Positions 17,878 through 30,300 are shown, counted from the first letter of the stretch. The stretch is DNA of 64,000 nucleotides from Comamonas testosteroni (GCA_008727115.1 CP044131.1:1488001-1552000), one strand, 5' to 3'. A program made the numbers and translations. Notes: generated by a model from the sequence alone, not told the origin.

Positions 17878-20193
17878 ATGAAAAAACATTTCAATCGCTT
17901 GGGCGTACGCTCTGCTACTGCCCTGGCTGCTATGGTTTTAGCTGCGCAGGCGGCATGGGCGCTGGAGCCCTTCAAGGTTCAAGATATTCGCGTCGAGGGT
18001 TTGCAGCGAGTGGAGCCCGGTACGGTTTTCGCCTCCATGCCTTTGCGTGTGGGTGACGACTACAACGACGAGAAGGGTTCTGCAGCCATTCGTTCGCTGT
18101 TTGCACTGGGACTATTCAAGGACGTACGCCTTGAGGCCAATGGCAATGTGTTGGTGGTTGTGGTTGAAGAGCGTCCTACCATTGCCGAAGTGAACTTCGC
18201 GGGCACCAAGGAATTTGACAAAGACACCTTGCTCAAAGCCATGCGTGACGTGGGTCTGGCCGATGGTCGTCCGTTTGACAAGGCGCTGGCAGACCGCGCA
18301 GAGCAGGAACTCAAGCGTCAGTACATCAACCGCAGCCTGTATGGCGCGGAGGTGGTGACGACGGTGACGCCTATCGAGCGCAATCGCGTGAATCTGACTT
18401 TCACCGTGTCGGAAGGCGAGCCTGCCAAGATCAACGAAATCCACATTGTGGGTAACAAGGCCTTCAAGGAGTCGACGCTCAAGGATTTGTTCGACCAAGA
18501 TACCGGCAACTGGATGAGTTGGTACACCAAGTCGGATCGCTATGCGCGCAACAAGCTCAATGCGGACCTTGAGGTTCTTCGCTCTTACTATCTGCAGCGC
18601 GGCTATCTGGAGTTCCGGGTGGACTCCACTCAGGTGGCGATTTCTCCAGACAAGCAAAATATTGGCCTGACTGTGAATATTCACGAAGGCGAGCAATTTG
18701 TGGTCTCTGGCGTGAAGCTGGAAGGTAATTACCTGGATCGTGATGACGAGTTCAAGTCACTGGTCAAGATCAAGCCCGGTGAGCCATACAACGCAGACCA
18801 GGTTTCTGAAACCGTAAAGGCTTTTACTGACTATTACAGTAACTTCGGCTTTGCCTTTGCCAAGGTGGAAGCGGTTCCAGAAATCGACCGTGCAAACAAT
18901 CGCGTGGCGATTGTTCTGCAAGCCCAGCCATCGCGCCGTGCTTATGTGCGCCGTATCAGTGTCAGTGGCAATAACAAGACTCGCGATGAAGTGATTCGCC
19001 GTGAGTTCCGCCAGTTTGAAGCGTCCTGGTATGACGGCCAGAAGATCAAGCTCTCGCGTGACCGTGTTGACCGTCTGGGCTTCTTCACTCAGGTGGACAT
19101 TGAAACTCAGGAAGTTCCAGGCTCTCCCGACCAGGTTGATCTGATGATCAACGTGGTGGAAAAGCCCACGGGCTCTATCCAGCTAGGTGCCGGCTTCTCC
19201 AGTGCGGAAAAGGTCTCTCTGTCCTTTGGTATCAAGCAGGAGAACGTTTTTGGCTCCGGTAACTACCTGGGGCTGGACGTCAATACCAGCAAGTACAACC
19301 GCACCATGGTGGTGTCGACAACGAATCCGTATTTCACGGATACAGGTATTTCTCGCACTTACGATCTGTATTACAGAACGACTCGTCCTTACTATGACGA
19401 TGCTGCATACAAGATCATTACCAAGGGTGCCAGCGTGCGTTTTGGTGTGCCTTTCAGTGAGGTTGACACCATTTTCTTTGGCGCAGGCGTTGAAGGTAAT
19501 GAAATCAAGCCCGGCAGCTATATGCCGGCCATTTACAACGAGTATTGCGGTGGTTTGCCGGGAGAGAACCTGGGCTGCTCCAAGACAGGTGTTCCTCTGA
19601 CTCTGGGATGGTCTCGCGACAATCGAGATAGCGCACTGGCACCCAATGCGGGTCGTTATCAGCGTGTGAATCTGGAAGCCTCTTTCATGAGCGATATGCG
19701 CTATGCCAAGGCCAACTATCAGATTCAGCAATATATTCCGCTGAACAAGAAGTACACGATTGCACTGAATGGTGAGCTGGGCTGGGGCAAGGGACTGGGT
19801 GGTAATCCATACCCGATCTTCAAGAATTTCTATTCGGGTGGCCTGGGCTCCGTGCGTGGCTTTGAGCAAGGCTCTTTGGGACGCCGTGACACCGTCAATA
19901 CCAATCTGGCTCTTGGCGGTACGCGCAAGCTGACGCTGAATGGCGAGTTCATGGTGCCATTCCCAGGTGCTGGTAACGACAGAACCCTGCGTTTGTTCGG
20001 TTTTGTGGACGTGGGTAATGTGTGGGCGGAAGGTGAAAGCATGGAGCTGAGTTCCTTGCGTGCCTCCACGGGTATCGGTATTAGCTGGATTTCGCCGCTG
20101 GGTCCTCTGCGTTTGGCTTATGCTCAACCAATTCGCAAGGAAACCGGCGATAGAATCCAAAAACTGCAATTCCAAATCGGAACATCTTTCTAA
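17878..20193 (+). CDS. bamA: Outer-membrane protein assembly factor BamA
   Basis: Beta-barrel core of the BAM complex. It has 771 residues with a signal peptide (MKKHFNRLGVR...AAQAAWA), five POTRA domains (the first starts FKVQDIRVEGLQRVEPGTVF) and a C-terminal 16-strand barrel with the VRGFEQGSLG lid motif and terminal aromatic F. The start at 17878 gives the signal peptide; the frame is open 66 bases earlier inside rseP. The last base of its stop codon is the first base of ompH. Confidence 0.97.
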   Translation: MKKHFNRLGVRSATALAAMVLAAQAAWALEPFKVQDIRVEGLQRVEPGTVFASMPLRVGDDYNDEKGSAAIRSLFALGLFKDVRLEANGNVLVVVVEERPTIAEVNFAGTKEFDKDTLLKAMRDVGLADGRPFDKALADRAEQELKRQYINRSLYGAEVVTTVTPIERNRVNLTFTVSEGEPAKINEIHIVGNKAFKESTLKDLFDQDTGNWMSWYTKSDRYARNKLNADLEVLRSYYLQRGYLEFRVDSTQVAISPDKQNIGLTVNIHEGEQFVVSGVKLEGNYLDRDDEFKSLVKIKPGEPYNADQVSETVKAFTDYYSNFGFAFAKVEAVPEIDRANNRVAIVLQAQPSRRAYVRRISVSGNNKTRDEVIRREFRQFEASWYDGQKIKLSRDRVDRLGFFTQVDIETQEVPGSPDQVDLMINVVEKPTGSIQLGAGFSSAEKVSLSFGIKQENVFGSGNYLGLDVNTSKYNRTMVVSTTNPYFTDTGISRTYDLYYRTTRPYYDDAAYKIITKGASVRFGVPFSEVDTIFFGAGVEGNEIKPGSYMPAIYNEYCGGLPGENLGCSKTGVPLTLGWSRDNRDSALAPNAGRYQRVNLEASFMSDMRYAKANYQIQQYIPLNKKYTIALNGELGWGKGLGGNPYPIFKNFYSGGLGSVRGFEQGSLGRRDTVNTNLALGGTRKLTLNGEFMVPFPGAGNDRTLRLFGFVDVGNVWAEGESMELSSLRASTGIGISWISPLGPLRLAYAQPIRKETGDRIQKLQFQIGTSF

Positions 20194-20699
20194 TGAAATC
20201 TCTTTCTAGCCATCTTTCTCTGGCTGTGCTGCTGGGCGCAATGGCCGTCTCTGCGCATGCACAGGAATTCAAGGCCGGTTTTGTGAACACGGATCGTATT
20301 TTCCGTGAAGCATCCGCTGCCAAGGCTGCCCAAGCCAAGCTTGAGCAGGAGTTTTCTAAGCGTGAAAAGGATTTGGTCGATCAGGGCAACTCCTTGAAGA
20401 GCGCTTCGGATAAGTTCGAGCGTGAAGCCACCACGATGTCCGAGAGCCAGCGTGCTTCTCGTCAGCGTCAGCTGGTGGATCAGGATCGTGAATTCCAGCG
20501 CAAGCGCCGTGAATTCCAGGAAGACCTGAATGCACGCAAGAACGAAGAGCTGGCCGCAGTGCTGGACCGCGCCAACAAGGTGGTCAAGCAAGTGGCTGAG
20601 TCCGAAAAGTACGACGTCATTCTGCAAGAAGCTGTGTATATCAACCCCAAGTTTGATATCACAGACAAGGTCATCAAGAGCCTGAACGGCGCAAAGTAA
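20193..20699 (+). CDS. ompH: Periplasmic chaperone OmpH/Skp
   Basis: Holds unfolded outer-membrane proteins in the periplasm. It has 168 residues with a signal peptide ending SAHA, then [15 protein letters not shown] and a long charged coiled coil ([17 protein letters not shown]...). The ATG overlaps the bamA TAA by one base. The skp-lpxD order is conserved. Confidence 0.95.
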   Translation: MKSLSSHLSLAVLLGAMAVSAHAQEFKAGFVNTDRIFREASAAKAAQAKLEQEFSKREKDLVDQGNSLKSASDKFEREATTMSESQRASRQRQLVDQDREFQRKRREFQEDLNARKNEELAAVLDRANKVVKQVAESEKYDVILQEAVYINPKFDITDKVIKSLNGAK

Positions 20700-20716
20700 T
20701 CCCGAAGGATACTTTT

Positions 20717-21718
20717 GTGAGCGTTCTATTGGGACAGATTCTCGATGCGCTCGGTGGAGAACTGGTCGGTGGGGTGCGCGAGATGCCTATTTCGCGCATT
20801 GCTCCGCTGGACTCTGCGAGCCACGGTGATCTGAGCTTTCTAAGCAATCCCCGTTATCGCCAGCAACTGGCCGCCTCACAGGCGGCCTGTGTCATTGTGG
20901 CGCCGGCGATGCGTGATGAGGCAGCACAACGTGGTGCCTGCATTGTCACGGCTGATCCCTATGCCTACTTTGCGCGTGCCACGCAGTGGTGGAAAGCCCA
21001 TCAGCAAGGTGAGCGTCCTCGTGGCGTGCACTCGAGTGCGGTGGTGGATCCATCTGCCAAGGTGCATGAGAGTGCCTATATCGGGCCGCAATGTGTGGTC
21101 GATGCCGGTGCTGTGATTGGTGCGGATACCGTGCTCAAGTCGCGTGTCACCATCAGCCAGGGCTGTGTCGTGGGCGAGCGCTGCATCATTCACCCCGGCG
21201 TGGTGATCGGTGCGGATGGCTTTGGCTTTGCTCCGTCGGCAGGTCAGTGGGAAAAGATCGAGCAACTGGGTGCGGTACGCATTGGCAACGATGTGGAGAT
21301 CGGCGCCAACACCTGTGTGGATCGCGGGGCACTTGATGACACCATCATTGAAGATGGCGTCAAGATCGATAATCTCGTGCAGATTGCCCACAATGTGCAC
21401 ATTGGTGCGCATACGGTGATTGCCGGCAACACTGGTATCGCGGGTAGTGCGCGCATCGGCAAGCGCTGCCAGATTGGTGGTGCGGCCAATATTCTTGGGC
21501 ATTTGACGATTGCGGACGGCACGGTGATCTCGCCGACCTCCATGGTCACTCGTTCCTTGCCGAAGGCAGGTTTTTATACAGGCATCTTTCCGCTGCAAGA
21601 AAACGAGCAATGGGAAAAGAACGCTGCAACCTTCAGGCAGTTGTACACGCTTCGTGAGCGCGTCAAAAAGCTTGAACAAGCGCTGGCTGAGGGCCGGCAA
21701 AGCAACAACGGAAATTGA
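20717..21718 (+). CDS. lpxD: UDP-3-O-acylglucosamine N-acyltransferase
   Basis: Third step of lipid A synthesis. It has 333 residues: an N-terminal uridine-binding domain ([20 protein letters not shown]), then left-handed beta-helix hexapeptide repeats, with the catalytic His in [11 protein letters not shown], and a C-terminal helix. Start is GTG at 20717 with CGAAGGA upstream. Its stop overlaps the fabZ start. Confidence 0.97.
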   Translation: MSVLLGQILDALGGELVGGVREMPISRIAPLDSASHGDLSFLSNPRYRQQLAASQAACVIVAPAMRDEAAQRGACIVTADPYAYFARATQWWKAHQQGERPRGVHSSAVVDPSAKVHESAYIGPQCVVDAGAVIGADTVLKSRVTISQGCVVGERCIIHPGVVIGADGFGFAPSAGQWEKIEQLGAVRIGNDVEIGANTCVDRGALDDTIIEDGVKIDNLVQIAHNVHIGAHTVIAGNTGIAGSARIGKRCQIGGAANILGHLTIADGTVISPTSMVTRSLPKAGFYTGIFPLQENEQWEKNAATFRQLYTLRERVKKLEQALAEGRQSNNGN

Positions 21719-22158
21719 TGATGGATATTCAAGAAATTCTCAAGCAACTGCCTCACCGCTACCCCTTTCTTCTGGTGGATCGCGTGCTGGAGCTTGAGCG
21801 CAACACACGCATCAAGGCCATCAAGAACGTCACTTTCAACGAGCCGTTCTTCACCGGGCACTTCCCCGGTCGCCCCGTCATGCCCGGCGTGCTGATTCTT
21901 GAAGCTCTGGCGCAGGCTGCAGGTCTGCTGGCTTTTGATGCCATGGGCCAGGTGCCCGATGAAAACAATATCTACTACTTCGTGGGTATCGATTCCGCAC
22001 GTTTCAAGCGCCCCGTGGTGCCAGGAGACCAACTGGCTCTGGAGATCACCATCGACCGCGTGCGCGGCGGCATCTGGAAGTTCAATGCTGTGGCCAGCGT
22101 CGATGGCGAAGTGGCGGCAGAAGCCCAACTGATGTGCACCATGCGCCACGTGGGATAA
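21718..22158 (+). CDS. fabZ: 3-hydroxyacyl-ACP dehydratase FabZ
   Basis: Dehydration step of fatty acid elongation. It has 146 residues with the hot-dog fold motifs [13 protein letters not shown] (catalytic His) and [19 protein letters not shown] (catalytic Glu). Two ATGs in tandem (21718 and 21721) make the start uncertain by one codon. It lies between lpxD and lpxA, which compete for the same hydroxyacyl-ACP pool. Confidence 0.97.
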   Translation: MMDIQEILKQLPHRYPFLLVDRVLELERNTRIKAIKNVTFNEPFFTGHFPGRPVMPGVLILEALAQAAGLLAFDAMGQVPDENNIYYFVGIDSARFKRPVVPGDQLALEITIDRVRGGIWKFNAVASVDGEVAAEAQLMCTMRHVG

Positions 22159-22164
22159 GCATTG

Positions 22165-22962
22165 ATGGCGGCTGAGAGCTTGATTCATCCCACCGCCGTG
22201 GTGGACCCTGCGGCCCAGTTGGATACCTCGGTGTCCGTTGGGCCGTATGCCGTGATCGGCCCCAAGGTTCGCATTGGTGCGGGCACCAAGGTAGGCCCGC
22301 ATTGCGTGATCGAGGGTGAGACCACCATTGGCTGCGATAACCACATCTTCCAGTTTGCGTCGCTGGGTGCGCAGCCCCAGGACAAGAAGTACGCGGGCGA
22401 ACCCACGCGTCTGGTGATCGGTGACCGCAACACGGTGCGCGAGTTCTGCACCTTCAACACCGGCACCTCGCAGGACCGTGGTGAGACGACCATCGGCGAT
22501 GACAACTGGATCATGGCCTATGTCCACATCGCGCATGACTGCGTGGTGGCCAACAACACCACGCTGGCCAACAACACCACGCTGGCAGGCCATGTGCATG
22601 TGGGCGACTGGGTGACGATTGGCGGCCTCACCGGCGTGCTGCAGCGCATGCGCATTGGCGCGCACGCCATGGTGGGTTTTCAGGCCCATGTGAACAAGGA
22701 TGTACCGCCTTTCATGACGGTGGACGGCAATCCGCTGGCCGCGCGCAGCGTGAACCTGATCGGTCTGAAGCGCCGAGGCTTCTCGGATGCGCGCATTGCT
22801 GCCGTGCGGGAAATGCACAAGCTGCTGTACCGCCAAGGCTTGACGCTGGAGCAGGCCATTGTTGCCATGGATGCGGTCAAGATGGCAACGCCTGAAGCCG
22901 CTCAGGATGTGGACTTCATGCAGTCCTTTCTGTCATCGGCCACTAACGGTATTACGCGTTGA
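22165..22962 (+). CDS. lpxA: UDP-N-acetylglucosamine acyltransferase
   Basis: First step of lipid A synthesis. It has 265 residues of hexapeptide beta-helix: [33 protein letters not shown], catalytic His in [12 protein letters not shown], and the helical C-terminus. The ATG at 22165 follows fabZ by 6 bp. Confidence 0.97.
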   Translation: MAAESLIHPTAVVDPAAQLDTSVSVGPYAVIGPKVRIGAGTKVGPHCVIEGETTIGCDNHIFQFASLGAQPQDKKYAGEPTRLVIGDRNTVREFCTFNTGTSQDRGETTIGDDNWIMAYVHIAHDCVVANNTTLANNTTLAGHVHVGDWVTIGGLTGVLQRMRIGAHAMVGFQAHVNKDVPPFMTVDGNPLAARSVNLIGLKRRGFSDARIAAVREMHKLLYRQGLTLEQAIVAMDAVKMATPEAAQDVDFMQSFLSSATNGITR

Positions 22963-23010
22963 TTCTGCTTTTTGATAGCAGCTTGCGCTGAATCCATCTA
23001 GGTTTGAGAC

Positions 23011-24222
23011 GTGAATAGCCCTGAAATGCTTACAAAGCAAGCGCAGCCTGCTGCAAATTCGGTAGTGCCCCGCATCGCCATGGTGGCGGGCGAGGCCTCG
23101 GGCGATCTGCTGGCTTCGCTGCTGCTGGACGGCCTGCGCCAGCGCTGGCCCGATGCCACGTCGATGGGCATTGGCGGCGACAAGATGCAGCAGCGCGGCT
23201 TTGATGCGTGGTGGCAATCCGAACGCCTGGCCGTGCACGGCTACAGCTGGGAAGTGCTAGCCCGCGTGGCCGAGCTGCTGGGTATTCGCAAAAAGCTGCG
23301 TCAGCGCCTGATTGCGCACCCGCCATCGGTTTTTGTGGGTGTGGATGCGCCGGACTTCAATCTGGGCCTGGAAGCCTCGCTGCGCGAGGCGGGTGTCAAG
23401 ACCGTGCACTTTGTCTGCCCGTCCATATGGGCCTGGCGGGCCGACCGCGTGGAAAAAATCCGCAAGGCGGCCGACCATGTGCTGTGCATCTTTCCGTTTG
23501 AGCCCGAACTGCTGGCCCAGCACGGCATCGAAGCGACCTACGTCGGCCACCCGCTGGCCCAGGTGATTCCGCTGCACCCGGACCGCGTTGCGGCACGTGC
23601 GCGGCTGGGCTTGCCCGAAGAGGGTCTGGTGCTGGCTTTGCTGCCCGGCAGCCGCCGCTCGGAAGTGCGCTATATCGCTTCAGGTTTTTTCAAGGCCGCA
23701 GCGCTGGTGCTGAAAGCGCTGCCAGCTACCAAAATCGTAGTGCCTGCCGTGCCTTCGCTATTCGACGAAGTGCAGCGCATTGCGGCAGAGGCAGGCATGC
23801 AGGACCGCTGCCTGATCGTCAAAGGCCAGTCGCACGATGTGCTGGCCGCCTGTGATTGCACGCTGATTGCCAGCGGCACGGCCACGCTGGAGGCAGCGCT
23901 GTACAAGCGCCCCATGGTCATCAGCTACAGCATGCACCCCTGGAGCTGGCGCCTGATGCAGCGCAAGCAACTGCAGCCCTGGGTGGGGCTGCCCAATATT
24001 TTGTGCGGCGACTTTGTCGTGCCCGAGCTGCTGCAGGATGCGGCAAGCCCCGAGGCACTGGCGCAAGCCGCACTGGGCTGGCTGCGTGCCAGCCAGGATT
24101 CTCCTGCCACCATTGAAGCGCTGGTTGAGCGCTTCACCGCGCTACATCACGAACTGCGCCGAGATACTGCCGAACTGGCTGCCCATGCGATCGAAAAAAT
24201 CATTGCCACCCCCGCTGCTTGA
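23011..24222 (+). CDS. lpxB: Lipid-A-disaccharide synthase
   Basis: Family 19 glycosyltransferase that joins UDP-diacylglucosamine to lipid X at the membrane. It has 403 residues with [45 protein letters not shown] and [10 protein letters not shown]. The start is GTG at 23011; an ATG at 23026 is a possible alternative, since residues before [11 protein letters not shown] are not conserved. Its 3' end overlaps rnhB by 38 bp. Confidence 0.96.
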   Translation: MNSPEMLTKQAQPAANSVVPRIAMVAGEASGDLLASLLLDGLRQRWPDATSMGIGGDKMQQRGFDAWWQSERLAVHGYSWEVLARVAELLGIRKKLRQRLIAHPPSVFVGVDAPDFNLGLEASLREAGVKTVHFVCPSIWAWRADRVEKIRKAADHVLCIFPFEPELLAQHGIEATYVGHPLAQVIPLHPDRVAARARLGLPEEGLVLALLPGSRRSEVRYIASGFFKAAALVLKALPATKIVVPAVPSLFDEVQRIAAEAGMQDRCLIVKGQSHDVLAACDCTLIASGTATLEAALYKRPMVISYSMHPWSWRLMQRKQLQPWVGLPNILCGDFVVPELLQDAASPEALAQAALGWLRASQDSPATIEALVERFTALHHELRRDTAELAAHAIEKIIATPAA

Positions 24223-24916
24223 GCAAGAGAGCCTGCCCTGGCATCCGCCCGGGCTGGTTGCAGGGGTGGATGAAGCAGGGCGTGGCCCGCTGGCAGGCCC
24301 CGTTGTGGCGGCGGCCGTCATCCTGGATGACATGAAGCCCATCACCGGGCTCAACGACTCCAAAAAACTCACGGCCAACCGCCGTGAAGTGCTGTACGAC
24401 GAGATCCGTGCCAAGGCACTGTGCTTTTGCATAGCGCAGGCGTCGGTGCAGGAAATCGACGAGATCAACATCCTCAAAGCCACCATACTGGCCATGCGCC
24501 GCGCGGTGATGGGTTTGCGCCTCAAGCCCGTACTGGTGCTGGTCGATGGCAATCAGCTGCCGCAGGTGGATGTGCAGGCGGAAGCCATCGTCAAGGGGGA
24601 CTCGCTGGTGCAGGCGATCTCTGCGGCCTCCATCTTGGCCAAGGTCACGCGTGACCGCTGGTGTGAGCGTCTGGACGCTCAGTACCCGCAGTACGGCTTT
24701 GCCGGCCACAAAGGCTATGGCACGGCGGCGCATCTGCAAGCTTTGCGCACTTATGGGGCGACGGCTGAGCATCGCCGTTCGTTCTCGCCCGTGGCCCAGG
24801 TGTTGCAAGCCGGGCAGGTGTGCGAAGGCGTTGCGGCCCAGCCCGTGTTGTGCGAGACGGGCTTGTCCGGCGTGACTTCCACCTTGATGATGTCGCAGGC
24901 TTCGCTGTACGCGTGA
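24185..24916 (+). CDS. rnhB: Ribonuclease HII
   Basis: Removes ribonucleotides from RNA-DNA hybrids. Core motifs are [38 protein letters not shown] and [14 protein letters not shown], including the DEAGRG metal-binding start. The chosen ATG (24185, [10 protein letters not shown]) gives 243 residues and overlaps lpxB by 38 bp. The C-terminal 40 residues after the catalytic core are unlike the usual short end. Confidence 0.95.
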   Translation: MRSKKSLPPPLLEQESLPWHPPGLVAGVDEAGRGPLAGPVVAAAVILDDMKPITGLNDSKKLTANRREVLYDEIRAKALCFCIAQASVQEIDEINILKATILAMRRAVMGLRLKPVLVLVDGNQLPQVDVQAEAIVKGDSLVQAISAASILAKVTRDRWCERLDAQYPQYGFAGHKGYGTAAHLQALRTYGATAEHRRSFSPVAQVLQAGQVCEGVAAQPVLCETGLSGVTSTLMMSQASLYA

Positions 24917-25055
24917 TCGACTGGTTGAGCTCAGTCGGGCTGCATGGATGGTATTCCTGAGTGCAGCGCAAAGCTGGTTTCAGCGTTTATCTTCTTGTTT
25001 CAAGCTCGGTAGGTAGGTGCTTGCCGGGTTTTTGTTTTTCTACCCAGAGGTTGAC

Positions 25056-25847
25056 ATGGCTGCACGCCCCCAGGTCACAGACATTCATTCGCGCGACAAC
25101 GCTTTCGTCAAAGAACTGCGCCGTCTGTCGCAAGACAGCACGGCCTACCGCAAGCAAGGCCAGGTCTGGCTGGAGGGCGACCACCTGTGCCGCGCCGCGC
25201 TGGCGCGTGGGCTGGCTCCTAAGGTGGCGGTGTTTGCAGAGTCTTTTTGGCCCAAGGCCCCTGAGGAATGGGTGCAGCCAGCTAGCAAAGTCATAGTGCT
25301 GGCCGATGCACTGTTCGATGAAGTCAGCTCTCTGGAGTCGCCCGCCCGCATGGGCTATGTGATGGATTGGGACTCTGGCGTGCAGGCCCAGCCTGGCGTG
25401 GCCACCGTGGTGCTGGACCGGGTGCAGGATGCCGGCAATGTGGGCAGCATCTTGCGCAGCGCCTCGGCCTTTGGCTTCAAGCAAATCGTTGCGCTCAAGG
25501 GCACGGCTGCGCTGTGGAGCCAGAAAGTGCTGCGTGCCGGCATGGGTGCGCATTTTGGACTGCATCTGGTAGAGGCCGCTTCGGTCGACGATGTGCAGGC
25601 GCTGCAAGTGCCACTGATAGTGACCAGTTCTCATCAGGGGACATTGATTCACGAAGCCGATCTGCCCTGGCCTTGCGCCTGGGCCATGGGGCATGAAGGG
25701 CAGGGCGTGGGCGATGCGCTGATGGCCATGGCGCAGCACAGAATCAGCATTGCGCAGCCGGGAGGTGAGGAGTCACTCAACGTGGGGGCAGCGGCTGCGA
25801 TTTGCCTGCATGCAAGCAGCGCAAGCATGCTCAGGCGTAGAGGGTAA
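25056..25847 (+). CDS. TrmH/SpoU family RNA 2'-O-methyltransferase
   Basis: 263-residue SPOUT enzyme with motif 1 VVLDRVQDAGNVGSILRSASAFG, motif 2 AMGHEGQGV and motif 3 IAQPGGEESLNVGAAAAI (parts shown), which form the AdoMet knot. An N-terminal substrate-binding domain (SRDNAFVKELRRL, VWLEGDHLCRAAL) fits the RlmB-like group that acts on 23S rRNA. The exact target base cannot be told. ATG 25056 is preceded by CAGAGG. Confidence 0.88.
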   Translation: MAARPQVTDIHSRDNAFVKELRRLSQDSTAYRKQGQVWLEGDHLCRAALARGLAPKVAVFAESFWPKAPEEWVQPASKVIVLADALFDEVSSLESPARMGYVMDWDSGVQAQPGVATVVLDRVQDAGNVGSILRSASAFGFKQIVALKGTAALWSQKVLRAGMGAHFGLHLVEAASVDDVQALQVPLIVTSSHQGTLIHEADLPWPCAWAMGHEGQGVGDALMAMAQHRISIAQPGGEESLNVGAAAAICLHASSASMLRRRG

Positions 25848-25884
25848 TCCCGCAGCATTTCACAGGGCTGAGGTTGGCCGCGCT

Positions 25885-25890
25885 TATAAT
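25885..25890 (+). promoter_or_regulatory. -10 box upstream of carA
   Basis: Perfect TATAAT 130 bp before the carA start. No convincing -35 is seen, so this is a moderate call for the carAB promoter. Confidence 0.45.
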
Positions 25891-26018
25891 GAGCGGCTTT
25901 CAAGCATTCCTTCATACGCCTAGCGACGCTACCTCGCCATTCCCTGCAGACAAAAAGTTCCAGCACTCATGCCGGGGCTTCGTTGGGCGTAACCGCAATT
26001 AAAAAACCGGAGAACCCA

Positions 26019-27191
26019 GTGCTTTTGTCTCTCAAGGGAAACTTCCCATCCGCCATTCTGGCGCTCGCAGACGGCACGGTCTTTATTGGCAACTCAATTG
26101 GTGCGCAAGGCATCACTGTGGGTGAAGTTGTTTTCAACACCTCACTGACCGGCTACCAGGAAATCATCACCGACCCCAGCTACTGCCAGCAGATCGTGAC
26201 GCTCACGTATCCGCACATCGGCAACTGCGGCGTCAATCCTGAAGACGTCGAAGCCGACAAGGTCCATGCAGCGGGCTTGGTCATCAAAGACCTGCCTTTG
26301 CTGGCAAGCAATTTCCGCAGCACCCAGATCTTGTCCGAGTACCTGCAGGCCAACAACACCGTCGCCATTTCCAACATCGATACCCGCAAGCTGACGCGCC
26401 TGCTGCGCGACAAGGGCGCGCAAAACGGCGCTATCTTGGGCTTGGCTGCTGGTGAAGAGCCGACCCAGGCCAAGATCGATGAAGCTTTGGCAGCCGCCAA
26501 GGCCGCACCCAGCATGAAGGGCATGGACCTGGCGCAAGTGGTGTCGACCGACAAGGCCTACCAGTGGACCGAAACCGAGTGGAAGCTCGGCGAAGGCTTT
26601 GGCAAGCTGCAGTCGCCCAAGTTCAAGGTTGTGGCGTATGACTTCGGTGTCAAGCGCAACATCTTGCGCATGCTGGCCGAGCGCGGTTGCGACGTGACCG
26701 TGGTTCCTGCCAAGACACCCGCCAAGGATGTGCTGGCCATGAATCCCGATGGCGTGTTCCTGTCCAACGGCCCTGGCGACCCTGCACCTTGCGACTACGC
26801 CATCGCTGCTGTGCAAGAAGTCATGGCCGCCAAGAAGCCCGTGTTCGGCATCTGCCTGGGTCACCAGATCATGGCCCTGGCATCGGGTGCGCAAACCTTC
26901 AAGATGCAAAACAGCCACCACGGTGCCAACCACCCCGTGAAGGATCTGGACACCGGACGCGTCAGCATCACCAGCCAGAACCATGGCTTTGCCGTGGACA
27001 TGGAAACATTGCCCGCCAATGTGCGTGCCACGCATGTGAGCCTGTTTGACGGTACGCTGCAAGGCCTGGAGCGCACCGATGTGCCCGCATTCTGCTTCCA
27101 GGGTCACCCTGAGGCATCGTCCGGTCCTAACGACGTCAGTGGGCTGTTTGACCGTTTCATCGGCATGATGGAACAACACAAAAAGGCTTGA
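26019..27191 (+). CDS. carA: Carbamoyl-phosphate synthase small subunit
   Basis: Glutamine amidotransferase subunit supplying ammonia to CarB for arginine and pyrimidine synthesis. It has 390 residues with [17 protein letters not shown] in the N-terminal domain and the class I triad: Cys in [13 protein letters not shown], His and Glu in [12 protein letters not shown]. Start is GTG at 26019 with GGAG seven bases upstream, matching [20 protein letters not shown] in homologues. The frame is open to a TTG at 25983. Confidence 0.96.
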   Translation: MLLSLKGNFPSAILALADGTVFIGNSIGAQGITVGEVVFNTSLTGYQEIITDPSYCQQIVTLTYPHIGNCGVNPEDVEADKVHAAGLVIKDLPLLASNFRSTQILSEYLQANNTVAISNIDTRKLTRLLRDKGAQNGAILGLAAGEEPTQAKIDEALAAAKAAPSMKGMDLAQVVSTDKAYQWTETEWKLGEGFGKLQSPKFKVVAYDFGVKRNILRMLAERGCDVTVVPAKTPAKDVLAMNPDGVFLSNGPGDPAPCDYAIAAVQEVMAAKKPVFGICLGHQIMALASGAQTFKMQNSHHGANHPVKDLDTGRVSITSQNHGFAVDMETLPANVRATHVSLFDGTLQGLERTDVPAFCFQGHPEASSGPNDVSGLFDRFIGMMEQHKKA

Positions 27192-27200
27192 GTCCGTGCT

Positions 27201-27229
27201 TTCACCGCTGGCCATGGCGCAGCGGTGAA
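27201..27229 (+). other. Stem-loop between carA and carB
   Basis: A perfect 10-bp stem TTCACCGCTG / CAGCGGTGAA with a 9-nt loop lies just after carA and has no T tract. It may stabilise or process the carA mRNA. Confidence 0.5.
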
Positions 27230-27344
27230 GCTCTGAACCAGACTTGAACCCATTGCAAATGCATCGCATCGTGGCCCCAAGGCCAGAAGGTGCGCAGACA
27301 CAGCACTGACACCTTCAACGATAGCGATTCACAAGGCGAGCTCT

Positions 27345-30300
27345 ATGCCAAAACGTACAGATTTAAAAAGCATTTTGATTATTGGTGCCGGTCCCATTGT
27401 GATCGGCCAAGCCTGTGAGTTTGACTACTCCGGCGTGCAGGCCTGCAAGGCGCTGCGCGAAGAAGGCTACAAGGTCATTCTGATCAACAGCAACCCCGCC
27501 ACGATCATGACCGACCCCGCGACTGCGGACGTCACCTACATCGAGCCCATCACTTGGCAGACGGTCGAGAAGATCATCGCCAAGGAGCGTCCTGACGCGA
27601 TTTTGCCCACCATGGGCGGCCAGACCGCGCTGAACTGCGCGCTGGACCTGTGGAAGCACGGCGTGCTGGACAAGTACAAGGTCGAGTTGATCGGTGCCAA
27701 GCCCGAAGCCATCGACAAGGCCGAAGACCGCCTGAAGTTCAAGGACGCCATGACCAAGATTGGTCTGGGTTCTGCACGCTCGGGCATCGCCCACAGCATG
27801 GATGAGGCCTGGGAAGTGCAAAAGAGCGTGGGCTTCCCCACCGTGATTCGCCCCAGCTTCACGCTGGGCGGCACGGGCGGCGGCATTGCCTACAACTCGG
27901 AAGAATTCGAGACGATTTGCAAGCGCGGCCTGGAAGCTTCTCCTACCAACGAGCTGCTGATCGAAGAGTCGCTGCTGGGCTGGAAAGAGTACGAGATGGA
28001 AGTGGTGCGCGACAAGGCGGACAACTGCATCATCATCTGCTCGATCGAGAACCTGGACCCCATGGGCGTGCACACCGGTGACTCCATCACCGTGGCTCCT
28101 GCACAGACCATGACCGACAAGGAATACCAGATCATGCGCGATGCCTCCCTGGCAGTGCTGCGTGAAATTGGTGTGGACACGGGCGGCTCCAACGTGCAGT
28201 TCTCGGTGAACCCCAAGGACGGTCGCATGATCGTCATTGAGATGAACCCCCGCGTCTCGCGCTCTTCGGCGCTGGCTTCCAAGGCCACGGGCTTCCCCAT
28301 CGCCAAGATCGCAGCCAAGCTGGCTGTGGGCTTTACGCTGGATGAGCTCAAGAACGAAATCACCGGTGGCAAGACCCCCGCTTCGTTCGAGCCCTCGATC
28401 GACTATGTGGTCACCAAGATCCCACGTTTTGCGTTCGAGAAGTTCCCTGCTGCCGACAACCGCCTGACCACGCAGATGAAGTCCGTGGGCGAGGTGATGG
28501 CCATTGGCCGCACTTTCCAGGAATCTTTCCAGAAGGCCCTGCGCGGTCTGGAAGTGGGCGTGGACGGCATGAACGAAAAGACCCAGGATCGCGAAATCCT
28601 GGAAAAGGAACTGGGCGAGCCCGGTCCCGACCGCATCTGGTATGTGGGTGACGCTTTCGCTGCCGGCTGGACGCTGGACGAAGTGCACAACATCACCAAG
28701 ATCGACAAGTGGTTCCTGGTGCAGATTGAAGAGATCATCAAGATCGAGCTGGATCTGGACAAGCTGTACGCCGAAAAGGGCGAGCAGGCACTGGCTGCCA
28801 TTGATGCTGCAACTCTGCGCATCCTGAAGCAAAAGGGCTTCTCGGACCGCCGTCTGGCCAAGTTGCTGCACACCACCGACAAGGCGGTTCGCGAAGCACG
28901 CAAGGCCCTGAAGGTGCGTCCCGTTTTCAAGCGCGTGGACACCTGCGCGGGTGAGTTTGCCTCCAGCACCGCCTACATGTATTCGACTTACGACGAAGAG
29001 TGCGAAGCCGCACCTTCGGACAAGAAGAAGATCATGGTGCTGGGCGGTGGTCCCAACCGTATCGGCCAGGGCATCGAGTTTGACTACTGCTGCGTGCACG
29101 CCGCCATGGCCATGCGCGAAGATGGTTACGAAACCATCATGGTCAACTGCAACCCCGAGACCGTCTCGACCGACTACGACACCTCCGACCGCCTGTACTT
29201 CGAGCCGCTGACGCTGGAAGACGTGCTGGAGATCGTGGACGTGGAGCAGCCCCATGGCGTGATCGTGCAGTACGGCGGTCAAACACCTTTGAAGCTGGCC
29301 CTGGGCCTGGAAGCTGAAGGCGTGAAGATCATCGGTACCTCGCCTGACTCGATCGACGCTGCAGAAGACCGCGAGCGCTTCCAGAAGCTGCTCAACGAAC
29401 TCAACCTGCTGCAGCCACCCAACGCCACGGCCCGTACCGAAGAAGAAGCGCTGCAACACGCTGCTTCCATCGGCTACCCGCTGGTGGTGCGCCCCTCCTA
29501 CGTGCTGGGCGGTCGTGCGATGGAAATCGTGCACGAGCAGCGCGATCTGGAGCGCTACATGCGCGAAGCCGTCAAGGTCTCCAACGACTCGCCCGTGCTG
29601 CTGGACCACTTCCTGTCCAACGCCATCGAGTGCGATGTGGACTGCGTGCGCGACCGCGAAGGCAAGGTCTTCATTGGCGGCGTGATGGAGCACATCGAGC
29701 AAGCTGGCGTGCACTCGGGTGACTCCGCCTGCTCGCTGCCCCCTTACTACCTCAAGCCCGAAACCGTGGCCGAGATCAAGCGCCAGACCGCTGAAATGGC
29801 CCATGGCCTGAACGTGGTGGGCCTGATGAACGTGCAGTTCGCCATTCAGGAGCGTGATGGCAAGGACGTGATCTACGTGCTGGAAGTGAACCCCCGCGCC
29901 TCGCGTACTGTGCCCTTCGTCTCCAAGGCGACCGGCATCCAGCTGGCCAAGGTGGCTGCACGCTGCATGGTCGGCGATACGCTGGCCGAGCAGGGCATCA
30001 CCAAGGAAGTCACTCCTCCTTACTTCAGCGTCAAGGAAGCCGTGTTCCCGTTCGTGAAGTTCCCCGGTGTGGACACCATCCTCGGCCCCGAGATGAAGTC
30101 CACCGGTGAAGTCATGGGCGTGGGCAAGACCTTTGGCGAAGCCTTTGTGAAGAGCCAGATGGGTGCCGGCGTGCATCTGCCTGAATCCGGCAAGGTGTTC
30201 CTGTCCGTGAAGAACGCCGACAAGGTGCGCGCCGTGGCTGTGGCCAAGGAGCTGGTGGCCATGGGCTACACGCTGTGCGCTACCCGCGGCACTGCTGCAG